From Mauremys mutica (taxonomy: Eukaryota; Chordata; Testudines; Geoemydidae), in contig NC_059087.1 in NCBI RefSeq assembly GCF_020497125.1, positions 10,883,925 through 10,947,924 of the forward strand: a DNA stretch of 64,000 bases, read 5' to 3'. Shown piece after piece: positions 34,401 through 45,215 of this stretch. The notes beneath the pieces were generated by a model. The model was not told the origin of the DNA. It did no database searches and saw nothing but the letters and a program-made list of their open reading frames with translations. Position 1 is the first letter of the stretch. Every line of letters begins with the position of its first letter. The position numbers were made by a program, and so were the translations under genes.

Positions 34401-37234
34401 TCCTTACTATTTGTAAAGTGCTTTCAGTGTGAAAGCACAAAATATTGATGCTATATATAAAAATAAAAATGTAAAATACTGCATATATCTAAAATACGTA
34501 CTTTATGGCACCTATTAGTGTACAATCTGAATGCCTCACAATCATTAATGTATCTATCACGTGTCTATGTGTGTGTGCATAGTGTGTGGTATACCTATGT
34601 ATTTGTGTGTGTACATAAATAGTATGATTGTGTAATTTCACTCTGCAAGTATCTATTGATTACAGCTATTGTAACAATATTATCATTGACACATAGCCAG
34701 CTATGTAATGCTACTGCACTTTTAAACCAGTGGGCAGAGTTTCAAATTGCAAATGAAAACTGTCTTTTTAGTATCAGTTTGTTCCCGGTGATGCCACTTG
34801 GAGTGGAGACATCACCAAGACTGTGGTGCTTTGGCTAATGAAGGAGCCGCCCCAATTTTAAATGGCGGTCCCCTTCCAAATGACTTCAGCTGGCACTCCA
34901 AGCTGTGAGACACAATGGCTGGCACATCAAACAAAAAGATCACAAGCTGCGATGTTGTCCTTAATTGTAAGACTGTACATGTTAGTCTCTGCAACGGAAA
35001 GACAATTGCAAGCTATGAAATTACGTTATCAAGAAGATATTCTACAACCCCATCAAGGGCTAGTTAAACATATGAACAAGCAGATCACCAGGTGGCCTTA
35101 GCTATCTCCCCTATTCAGTATTTACTGATATTCGTTTTCCCATCTGTGATAGCCTTAATAGGGCTGTTCAGCTATGGAGATAAACATGAGAGGTGTACAT
35201 CACGGATGTGGACTTTTTCAGATAATTATTCCTCAGATATCTGAATAAAAGTAAAGCTATCTGTATGTTTAAGGGGGATAGAATTCATTGCAGGCTCTGA
35301 GGCCATTACATGGGCACAGTGTTTAGGTATCAGTAAGAAATATTTATCTTTTTCCAAGAACACTGGAAATAACCCCCACCACTGGGCTAACATGTTCATT
35401 AATGTTTCTTTCTCTGCTCTGCTTTTCCTAGCAAGTGGCTTCTTTTATAAGAGCATCTTTTTGAAAACAGTTAATTATGGATGTGAGTGTATATATTACA
35501 TATACATTATATATCACATGAGTAATTGATATGTAATATGTGTTTTACCACAGCGCATCGGAGCCCTTGTCATGAACCAGGACCCTGCTATACCAACACA
35601 GAACAAAAATATGCCTGCTCTCTATGTGTATAATAGACACACAGTTTGGGATTTTCAAAGGAGCCTAAAGGAGTTAATTGTCCACATCCAGTAGCATGGC
35701 AGTAACAAAAAGGGTGTGAAATAACAGCTACTAAGACCTCAGAATAGGGAAAATCCTGACCCAAAAGGATTGGGTTGTTCTGGTTTCCTTACTATAGTCA
35801 ACATATTAACAGTGAGACTGGAGTCAGACTATCTCATGTAATATCTTAAGATTCTTTTTTAAACCCACGGCCTGAGCCTTTTCTCCATTAAGAATGCAGT
35901 TCCTACCTAACTGCTTTAATTTCTTGATCTGTTTGGCAACTAGGCGTTGATGTAAATAGCCTCCCTATGAGCTAGGGAGGGGAAACAGGCAGCTGGTTTA
36001 TAAATTTGCATCTAAATAAATGCAGCTTTTTCGTGTACTTATCTCTAAGCAAGGAAAAAGGAAACGCTTTGCTGGTGGTGTTCCCATTGATATGGATGAC
36101 AAAACTTGCATGGACTTCAATAAGAGCAGGATCAGGAGTAGGCTCTAAAATTGCTGTTGTTTCCATACCCCTAAAATACACCAATGTTCAACACCTCTGG
36201 CTACACTCTGTGTCTTTCTCTCCTGCAGTGCATCTGCTTCTGATCATTGCCAGAGACCCAATGAATTAGAAACATGGAAGATTGTGGGATTTCTCATGCT
36301 AGGTGTCAAATCCAAAGTCACTTTCAGATTTTACACAGGAAATCTCCCATGGCAACAAGATGAGATGGATCCAATACATCTTTCAGCACTTCAAGAGTCA
36401 CACCTAACCTTCTAGACTGTCATCCTGTCAATGAACCCAGCAGTTGTAGATTCTGATTACCCTTGCCAGATCTTCAGTCATTTCTTAATAGCAAGGGATC
36501 TCCATCTCAGGCATGCTTCTTTCTCTAATTTGAGTCATTAACTATAATGGTTGATGGTTGTTTCTTCCTTCCTTCCTTAATTTACTGTGCATTGTATCAG
36601 TCTATGACCCAGCGTCTGGGTTTTTCAGCTGATTGAGACATTGTGTAGTCGTATCTTTTTCATACAAATCTTGCTGTCAATATAAGCAACAGTGAAAACC
36701 ACTGAGCTAGCTCTCTTAATTGGCCAAGAAGGTAACATTGCTTTTCTTCAGCAAGAGAACAGCCAAGACCATTCCCCATTAGAGAGAATGCTTTCCACAT
36801 GAATATTTGTGGCTACCTTTACAGGAGATGCACCACTGAATGTGACACATGTCCAGGGAAGTGTCATGTGTTGGATCCCCCTTTGGCCACAATCTCATTG
36901 CACAGAAAAGGTCTTTTAAAAACAAAACAAAAAAGCCATGTCCCCATTATGCAGGAAGTGCCCTTGAAGGGTTTAATTCCCTATCATATGTCATGATTTC
37001 TTCCAATGATAATCGTAATTTCCATTATTGATAATCAGGCTGTTTACAGTCCATCATGCACTAGGGTGCAGATTTTGGAAGAGTTCCCTTGAACCTTGGT
37101 CACAAAGTGTCTGTGGATAAATCTAAAATAACAAAGATTGAATAGGTCACTAAATAAATACCACTTCATTGGCTTGATTGTCTTTTGATGTTTCTCTCTT
37201 CCCTCTATTTCATCTGCTTTTTCATCACATTATC
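34401..37234. other. Intron sequence without recognised gene
   Basis: Contains TG-rich low-complexity DNA at 34561-34612 and AT-rich unique sequence. Short open frames have no known similarity. Confidence 0.35.
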
Positions 37235-37305
37235 ATTATTTATTATTTGTATTATCACAGCGTGTAGGACAAGACGTTATTGTGCTAGGCATTGCAGTTT
37301 CATCA
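37235..37305 (-). mobile_element. Cry-type SINE tail fragment, minus strand
   Basis: 'ttatttgtattatcacagcg' and 'ttattgtgctaggcattgca' are the reverse complement of the SINE tail. Only the last 70 bases are kept. Confidence 0.6.
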
Positions 37306-37664
37306 ACAGCCCCATATTTGAAAGGGAGATGGATCATGTGAGCTAAGAGTCTTTTCCATCCCTATCTTCTGTGAGTCTGTGATACTGATGTTTTGAAGCA
37401 TATCCATCTTTTCTTGCCTTCTAAGGAGCTGGTTCAATCAAGCCTTAAATAGTAGATTATGGTCTCTGAATCAACATAGTTTCTTTTCATTATGCTTATT
37501 TTAATATTCCCCCTGTGTTGCTGGAGTTGGAAATTGACATTGTTGGCCAAATCCCTTTCTCAATTACTTGGATGCAACTCCCATTGACCTTAGAATTGCA
37601 CCCATTTACCTTATGTACATTTTCAACACTTATTATCTCTCTAATCTGGATCAGAAGGAGACAA

Positions 37665-38470
37665 GGTGGATGAGGTAATATCTTTAATTGGACCAACTTC
37701 TCTTAGTGAGAGAAATGAGCTTTTGAGCTATACTGAGCTCTTCCTCACATCTGAGAAGGGTAATCAGAGTGTCACAGCCAAATACAAGGAGTTAACACAT
37801 ACACCTCTACCTTGATATAACACTGTCCTCGGGAGCCAAAAAATCTTACCGCATTATAGGTGAAACCGTGTTATATCGAACTTGATTTGATCCCCCGGAG
37901 CGCTGCTTTACAGCGTTATAGCCGAATTCATGTTCTATTGGGTGGTGTTATATCGAGGTAGAGGTGTATTTTAAGAAACTATTTAAAATGTACTGGGCAA
38001 TTAACACCTCTGCAGTCATAGGACAAAGGACAGTTAGTGTATTACAGACTGTTGTAATGAGACATAAAATCAGTGTGTCTCTTGAGTCCATGAGATTTGG
38101 GGTCTAGCAGAGTTATGAATTTAAGCTCCCAGGCTCATCATTTGAAGTGTTCTGCAGGTTTCCTTTGAGGATGAGGCTCGAGAGGTCAGCTATGGAGTGA
38201 TCATTTTGTGAAAATTGTTCCCCCACATGTGATAGTATTTTTTGTCTTCCATCATTTTTCTGTGTGAGTTCATTCAGGAGTATAGTTGTCTAGTTACACT
38301 CACATACTTATTGTTGGGGCCTTGGATGCACTGGATGAGGTTCACCACATGATGTTATAGGCATGTGTAGGACCCATGGACCTTGAAAGGTGTGTTGTGG
38401 GGGGTATTGATCATTGTAGCAGGGGAGATATGGCTGCAGGTTTTGCATCTATTATGGCAGGGAATCTGGA
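37665..38470 (-). mobile_element. Penelope-like element, degraded, with GIY-YIG remnant
   Basis: On the minus strand, about 38430-38290 reads CKTCSHISPATMINTPHNTP, then a segment ending GSYTCL, a stop codon, and HHVVNLIQC followed by KYVSVT. This matches the Cys-containing linker and start of the GIY-YIG endonuclease domain of Penelope-like elements (the family form has YLIQC and YVGET). The in-frame stop and lost residues show it is inactive. The + strand start 'gatgaggtaatatctttaat' and 'tggaccaacttctcttagtg' is the element's terminal region, also found at 48284. A mariner-type MITE interrupts it at 37802-37966. Confidence 0.75.
37802..37966. mobile_element. Mariner/Tigger-type MITE, 165 bases, TA target duplication
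   Basis: The left terminus CACCTCTACCTTGATATAAC and right terminus GTTATATCGAGGTAGAGGTG are inverted repeats of at least 20 bases with one mismatch. TA flanks both sides (37800-37801, 37967-37968). Internal 'gaaaccgtgttatatcgaac' repeats the theme. It sits inside the Penelope-like element. Confidence 0.92.
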
Positions 38471-40069
38471 TCATGTATTCCGAGACAGGTGTTGAATATC
38501 ATTTTATTCACTGTATACACTTTCCATAAAGTTGGTTAGACTGCAGGATATCGTGTTTGCACTTGAGCATTCCACCAGCATTCCCACCATCTAGGTAATT
38601 TTCTGAACAGCTCTGTTAAACTTAATCAACATATTGCTCCAAGGTGGGGTCTCATTGTTGTTCAGTTTGGCACATCATGAAACAATAGCCAAATGTCTTA
38701 AGCCAAAATATACTGTTGGCAGACACTGTTAAAACTTCCACCTAGCTCTGCCACTTGCACCTGAATCCTGACCCATTGTACACCCTCCCTGAGCAGAGGT
38801 TGCCACATGTAGTAAACAATGCTGTGGTTTTGTGATGTGGACAAAGCTCCAGGAGGGGTTAGGGGCATGCTCATGTCCTTCTCAGTTGTGACCCAAGCTA
38901 AGGTGTGAAGAACAATAATCCGTAAGAAGTCAAAGCAAAGTGTCTTTTAAGGCAGAATATTCAGTATTTTATCTATTTTAAATAGTTCCATAATTGTTTA
39001 CCGTGAACTATTTGCATTTGCAGATTCTTCTTCCATGCAACAGGAAATAACTTCTCTGTCTGAAGAAAATACCCAGTGGTCTCTGAATCCTGACATCCAT
39101 TTTAGTCAATGGAAAATAGACAGCTTTAGAATAATACTTGTCTTTCCAGTGAACTATACTTAATTGTATTTAGCGTCACAGCTCCTACCAACCAGAGAGC
39201 CCCCAATCTGAGATTCAGTTACTGTTACACATTTATTATGATGGGCACTTAAATAAAAGACAAAGTGTGCACATTTCTAGCTTTAAAGACAGCAAAGGAA
39301 GAAGAAATCATGCATGAAAATGTGCTGTGGGTTCCATTTCATGTCCTTATTAATTTGCATTTCCCGTCACCTACGGGGTTAGAAAAGGAGGTCCTAAGTT
39401 ATTTCCTATGGACGTGATTCATTTTTTTTTTAAAAGCACTTAACACAAGTGTAATACAATGTCACATGCATGAGTGTGGATTTTTATGTCTGATTCAAAG
39501 AAAAGAGTCAAACGATTACTCAGACACAGGTGTGAGGGAGGAGTCTGGGAGCCATTGTACTTGTAAGTCAAAATTAAACAGCTGTACAGAGCATAGCTAC
39601 TTTTTGTGCTATTTAGGTCACAACAGACTGACTGGCTTAGCTCAATGATCATGGTTTGTAGCTACAGATGGCTAGTAAAATTGGAGGGGAGGGGCGTTTG
39701 TTTTCCCAGAACAAATTTAGGGCTGGTTCAGCTCCAGCCATCACTTTTTGTCTGAGCCGCCAACGTTCTGGAGAATAAGAGGAGGTACTAGATAAATGGT
39801 GCTGATTTGAGTCTGTGTCTATCTGCAGTGCCATCTGGTAGACACAAGCATGATTCCCTGCTGTGCTCTTCGGGCCTGCTCAGCTGAAGAGAACTGTGGA
39901 TGTGGTGTACCGAATTCCAAAGAGGAAGGGCTGGCTGCTTTGTGTTCCTCATCAGCAATGACTGCTTAAGGGGCAGTAGTGTGATGGGTTTCTTGCTCAG
40001 GAGTGTCGCTTCGATGCTGCTCAACCCCCTTTTTTGCATTCTCTTTCTTTTAGCATCAAGACACGGCCC
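38471..40069. other. Intron sequence without recognised gene
   Basis: Largely unique. No exon was found; 39650-40060 is somewhat richer in G+C and could be an unnamed repeat. Confidence 0.35.
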
Positions 40070-40200
40070 GGACTGAGAATCAGGTGACCTGGGTGCTATT
40101 CCCAGCTTGTCTATTTAGACTGTAAGTTCTTTAGGGTAGAGGCTGTCTCTCACTACATTCATTGCTTACCCACAAGGAAATCCAGAACTCAGATGGGGCC
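40070..40200 (+). mobile_element. tRNA-SINE fragment
   Basis: 'actgagaatcaggtgacctg' and 'ggtgctattcccagcttgtc' (B-box side) run into 'ttagactgtaagttctttag' and 'ggctgtctctcactaca'. The first arm is lost and the tail is decayed. Confidence 0.6.
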
Positions 40201-40206
40201 TGTAAT

Positions 40207-40451
40207 GTATGTCTACACAACTGCTGGGAGTGAGGGTTAACGAAATGAAGCTAGCGGGGCTCGCGCTGGTGCACTAAAAATAGCAACGTGGCTGTTTGGG
40301 CTCAAGCTGGGGCTCAGGCTCTGAAGCCCACCCCCTCTCCCCAGGCTTCAGAGCCTGAGCTCCTGCTCGAACCCAAATGTCAAAGCAACGTCTATGCTGC
40401 TATTCTTAGCACACTGGCCCGAGCCCCGCTAGCCTGAGTCTGTCAACCCGG
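40207..40451. mobile_element. Long-hairpin MITE ('gtatgtctacac' family)
   Basis: The start 'gtatgtctacacaactgct' leads to arm one: 'gaagctagcggggctcgcgc', 'gcactaaaaatagcaacg', 'gggctcaagctggggctcag'. Arm two, reversed, follows: 'cttcagagcctgagctcctg', 'gctgctattcttagcacact', 'gagccccgctagcctgag'. The two arms of about 100 bases can pair over most of their length. Superfamily not certain. Confidence 0.75.
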
Positions 40452-40504
40452 ACTGCAAGACTTGCTTCCAGAAGCTGCGGAGACATACCCGTAGATGCTG
40501 CGTG

Positions 40505-41240
40505 TGACAGATATGGCAATTTCCTGCCATATTTTTGGGAAATCTTGTTGTATTCAGTTCATGTACCATTGTGGGCCAGGGATTGTATACAATTCCATGG
40601 TGGAGAGTGACCTCATACCTCCAGGAACTAAGAACAGTGGAGGCCGATTAGGCAAATTCACTCAGGGTGTAACACCTCCATTGAGAGAGGCTTGCATACG
40701 CTGGTTCAAACTGGATTCTCCAGAGACCAAAAGACACAGAAAGGATTTTTGGGTAAATAGCCTGAGTTTAAATTGACTTGGGGCCTTCTTTCCGATCCAG
40801 CAAATGGGCAGCATCTTCTGTATTCAGGGGATCCCAGTCCTTAGGAAAGGATTGGAAGGACTGACATCTGCCAGCGTCCGAAGTTTGGCCTGAGGTGACC
40901 TCTAGCAAGACTTTTAGCATGTGTGTAGGTTCTTTTATTATTTTTTTTGTAATGCTTTTGCCTTAAGAATAAATGTGCTTGCTCAGAAAGAGCTGTGTAG
41001 TGATTTATAAGTGTTGGCAATTACATTGTTCATAGCCTTCAAAGAATAAGCAAAGGGCAGACATTGGCCTAGTTAGGCAGTGTGGCTTGTTGGGAATAAT
41101 ACAGTGTAGGCAAGGAATTGTGCAGCCTGGAAAAACCCCAGTCAGGAGAGAATTAGACATGGGTCTCTGCCCAAGATGGATGACATCTGGGAGCCAGAAG
41201 CCTAAAAGTTGTGCCCTTGCCCTGGGAGAGGGAATACAGG
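40505..41240 (+). repeat. LTR-like dispersed repeat, copy 1
   Basis: The left part has 'gacagatatggcaatttcct' and 'accattgtgggccagggatt'. The right part has an AATAAA signal (near 40970) followed by 'gcttgctcagaaagagctgt' and 'gtgcagcctggaaaaacccc', 'catgggtctctgcccaag'. The right part aligns closely with 42395-42790. The polyadenylation-like signal and repeat nature suggest an LTR or retroelement 3' region; no retroviral gene was seen beside it. Confidence 0.5.
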
Positions 41241-42099
41241 TGCAGTTGCCATGAACTGTGACCCTATTGTTATACAAATAATAAATACTAATACAATTAG
41301 TATCCAAGCATTGGAGTTTTTCTGGCACAAATGTTCACGGAAAGTTAGTGTCACACAGGAAGCACTAAGATACTCATCCAACAAGGAAAAGGAAACAATA
41401 TCTCTTGATTCATCTGCATGTGAATGACTAAATAATCCACCACCTATTCCGAATGCTGAGTTTTGAACTGATGCAGTGAATTGCTTATAATAAATTTATT
41501 GAGCAAAATAAGTTTAGTAAAGTAGAAATAAATACTCCCAGAACAGCTAAATTAAAATAAATCATAGCCTGATCATGGAATATCCATGAGTAGAAAAACT
41601 GACAAAGCCACTGGATGAATTTTTCCTTGTGAATTATTCACTCAGCTGTAATGACTAGTAAGGTTTAGTTGCTTCACACAACGTTTCAAACGCATTGGAA
41701 ACAAATGGGGTGAGAGTCAGATATCCTTCCTGTAATGAATCTGCGAGTAATTGATCCATTGCTACAGGCTGTCTTATCTGCTAGGATAATTGCTGTATCC
41801 ATAAACCTTAGGGAGAAAGTATTTGATCAACTACAGTTTGAGGCAATATGTTTCCTAGTTTCTGTTTTGCAGCATTTTATTCTTTGTTGTAACACAAGCG
41901 GTTTATTGCATAGTCCTCCAATGGCAAGTATGTTACTGACAGAATTTATGCATGGGGTCAGTATGTAACTGATTTGGCCATTTCCTGTAATAGCTGTGAA
42001 AAACCTTATTGAATGAAGCTTGTCTCTTTGGAGTCCATTGTATGAATGGCAAAGGTTATGTATTATTATGAGTCCTGGGAAGCATTGTGAACTTCAGAG

Positions 42100-42790
42100 G
42101 ACTGTATTCACCAATGGGCCGGACAAGAATGGACTTTTGGACAAATGGTGTCAAGTGGTTTGCTGGAGGAATCTCTAGAGGGGAAGGTGAATCCAATTTC
42201 CACCTCTGCTTATGCAAAAATCCAGCCTCTTGAGGCTACACCCTGAGGAGGGCACCTGATTACCTGGACCCAGAATCTGAAGATCAAAGGCCCAAGCTAC
42301 ATAAAGGAAGGACTAACCCATTCATGGGGGTGCTTGTTCTATGCTAAAGCTGTTGTGAACTTGTAACCACAGGAAAACCCCTTGGGGTAGGGTTTGAAGG
42401 ACTGACGCCTACCAGAGCCCCTGCTGGAGTTGGAAGGGTGATCTCTGGTAAAATGATCAGTGTTTGTTTAGCTTCTTTTTTTAGATGTTTTCTCTGTAAT
42501 ACTTTAACCTGCAGAATAAATGGATTGGTTAGAAAGAGCTGTGATGTGACTTGTAACTGAGAGCAGAAAAGAAAACAAACCACAGATGCTGGCCTGGTTC
42601 AGGCAGCCTGGCTTACTGGGAATATCACAGTGTAGGCAGGAAAGTGTGTAGCCTGGAAAAACCCCTGTCAGGAGGGAGAGAAACATGGGTCTCTGCCCAA
42701 GAGAGTCCATGGCTGGGGAGCAAAAAACCTGAGAGGAGCTGCCCTTGCTGGACCAGAGGGGAAGTACAGATGCAGTTGTGGCATAGTGCA
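42100..42790 (+). repeat. LTR-like dispersed repeat, copy 2
   Basis: 'gaaggactgacgcctaccag', 'gcagaataaatggattggtt', 'agaaagagctgtgatg', 'gtgtagcctggaaaaacccc' and 'catgggtctctgcccaag' match copy 1 in the same order and strand. The 860 bases between the copies carry no recognisable gag, pol or env sequence. Confidence 0.5.
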
Positions 42791-42842
42791 TACCAGTAAG
42801 ACCAATTTTTGTAATTAAAGGCACATGAAAAAATATTTGAAG

Positions 42843-42930
42843 TCCTGATCCTGCAATGAGCAATCCTGGAGCACACGGCTATACCTGCACAGAAGTGAGC
42901 GGGCCTCCACACGGAACTTACTGCAGGATC
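42843..42930. repeat. Short dispersed hairpin repeat
   Basis: 'cctgatcctgcaatgagcaa' faces 'gaacttactgcaggatct' across about 50 bases with 'ctgcacagaagtgagcgggc'. Confidence 0.55.
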
Positions 42931-43681
42931 TAGCCGTTAGGAGTGATATTACCTGTAACATATTCTTTGCCACATGCTGAGACCTCTGTAATTGTAATTA
43001 TGTAGCGAACTGTAACCAAGTCAAAACCAATTAAAGATGTACATGAAGGGTTTTATTTAGTTATTTCTATTCCATTGTTAGACAGGGAGACGTCGAATTT
43101 CGATGCATCATATAATTGAATTTTAGCAATACAGTCTTGATATTGTACATCAAAGGAATCATTTGTTGTGTTCCCTTTCTGCAGATTCAGATGTTAATAG
43201 GGTGGCTTCACTTCAAAGAAGCCATGAGCTAGACATCAAGGATTTTAAAGATAGCTGCAGGCGTCTGTATCGCGTAGTGTAGCACACTTTTCCCTTCTGC
43301 TGTCTGTACAGTTAAGTTTGTCAGGGCTGCAGAATCCTACTGATTGAGTGTTTTTAAAAATACACAACGAGGGAGGGAAAGCAAATGATCTGTCACTAAT
43401 GAGGGGTCACTAATTAAGATTTGCCTCTCCTAGAAGACTGTAAACTGAGAAATGATAATTGATTCTGGGAGAATTGTAGATTCAGAACACTGAGTTTGCT
43501 TTCTCAAAAGGTTCTCAGCTCTTGGTTGCGAGTTACATTGTTCACAAAAACTAAATTATGCACTGAATTCAAACCAGGTGAAAAGAGAATTAAAAGGTGT
43601 AAAAGTTTGATGATACACTCGGAGCTTTGCAGAAATCAGTGGGTTGATTCGGGGGAAACTACTTCTAACTGGACATTGGCT

Positions 43682-43905
43682 TTAGCAGGGAGTGTGGTTA
43701 GAGCAGGGGAAAGTGTCAGGACTCCTGGGTTCTCTTTTCAGCAGAGCCACTCACTGACTTGCAATGTGGCCTTGTGCAGGCTGTATCCCAGTTCACTCAC
43801 CTAGAAAATGTCTATAATTATAATATCTTTATCTGCAATGTGTCATAGGTGCCTGAGAGTTAAATTTGCAAAGAAAAGGCCCAGTGCTTTCATTAATTGC
43901 GTGAG
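43682..43905 (+). mobile_element. tRNA-derived SINE, diverged
   Basis: 'agggagtgtggttagagcag' (A box), 'ctcctgggttctcttttcag' (B box), 'caatgtggccttgtgcaggc' and 'cccagttcactcacctagaa' follow the SINE order; 'gtgcctgagagttaaatttg' is a decayed tail. Confidence 0.65.
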
Positions 43906-44404
43906 TACCCTGGAAACAGCTAGTTCACAGTGGGCATGCTCAGAGGATTAAGTACCAGATCCAGCAGAGAACTTGAAGGTTCTACTCACATGTGTAAAGT
44001 TATGTAAATACGTACGTTCTGTGTTGGTCAAGAACAGCAACTCCAGTGCTAACATTACATTGTCTCATTTGCATAGTCCCACCTACGCTCTAGCTTAATA
44101 TCTGTCCTTCCACAGTATTGCCAGCCCCAAGTGTTCAAAAACCATGAGTCAAGTCCACCCAAAATCACAAAACTGGCGTGTGCGTGTGTGAGTGTGTGTA
44201 AATGCCAGTGGATATTTTTATTTGCTTTCTGTTTTTTGAGCTTTTGGGTTTGTATTTTCAAGCCTTCCTCCTGAGTGCCAGACACTTAGCTTTCCTTAAC
44301 AACAAAACAAAACAAAAATAGGTTCTTGCATAATCATATGACTCCAGGGGTTGGAGTTTTAAGAAAAATCATAACTCTTGATAAAATTGCAAGAATTGGC
44401 AGCA

Positions 44405-44915
44405 CTGAACATGAGAACATAAGAACGGCCGTACTGGGTCAGACCAAAGGTCCATCCAGCCCAGTGTCCTGTCTGCCGACAGCGGCCAATGCCAGGTGCC
44501 CCAGAGGGAGTGACCCTAACAGGTAATGATCAAGTGATCTCTCTCCTGCCATCCATCTCCATCCTCTGACAAACAGAGGCTAGGGACACCATTCCTTACA
44601 CATCCTGGCTAATAGCCATTAATGGACTTAACCTCCATGAATTTATCTAGTTCTCTTTAAAACCCTGTTATAGTCCTAGCCTTCACAACCTCTTCAGGCA
44701 AGGAGTTCCACAGGTTGACTGTGCGCTGTGTGAAGAAGAACTTCTTTTTATTTGTTTTAAACCTGCTGTCCATTAATTTCATTTGGTGGCCCCTAGTTCT
44801 TATATTATGGGAACAAGTAAATAACTTTTCCTTATTCACTTTCTCCACACCACTCATGATTTTATATACCTCTATCATATCCCCCTTTAGTCTTCTCTTT
44901 TCCAAGTTGAATGTT
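44405..44915 (-). mobile_element. CR1 LINE 3' part with polymerase C-terminus, antisense
   Basis: The minus strand from about 44911 reads [18 protein letters not shown] and later [20 protein letters not shown] in one open frame, the conserved C-terminal end of the CR1 polymerase. The 3' UTR 'ccaatgccaggtgccccaga' and 'gggtcagaccaaaggtccat' extends to 44411. It is 5' truncated. Compared with the copy at 6658 the reading frame is unusually intact over about 80 codons. Confidence 0.92.
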
Positions 44916-45121
44916 TCCTGCTTATGTTATTTACTGCAGGTATCTTATAAAAATTTGCTGTCTTTATTTCACACCCTTCTTCCATTCTCATTCTTCCTAA
45001 AGAAATGAAACCCACAAACACTTAACCCACAGCGATCAAGCTGTCCAAGCCAACATAATGCGAGTTGGGGACTGAACAACGTTAATGCTCTCCTCTAGGT
45101 CTTCCTATGGGTATTGTCTTA

Positions 45122-45215
45122 TCTCTGTTTGTCCTAAGAACTGTAAACTCTTCAGGGCAGGTACTGGCCTTAATTTTTGTGTCTTGTATGGTGCTGACCA
45201 CTTAGCAAAGATTTA
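45122..45215 (+). mobile_element. SINE tail fragment
   Basis: 'aactgtaaactcttcagggc' and 'gtgtcttgtatggtgctgac' correspond to the conserved 'gtaagctcttcagggcaggg' and tail segments of the Cry-like SINEs. The head is missing. Confidence 0.5.

Noticed and set aside
40505..42790. A complete endogenous provirus between two LTRs
   Set aside because: No gag, pol or env similarity, primer-binding site or polypurine tract was seen between the repeats, and their left halves do not match.
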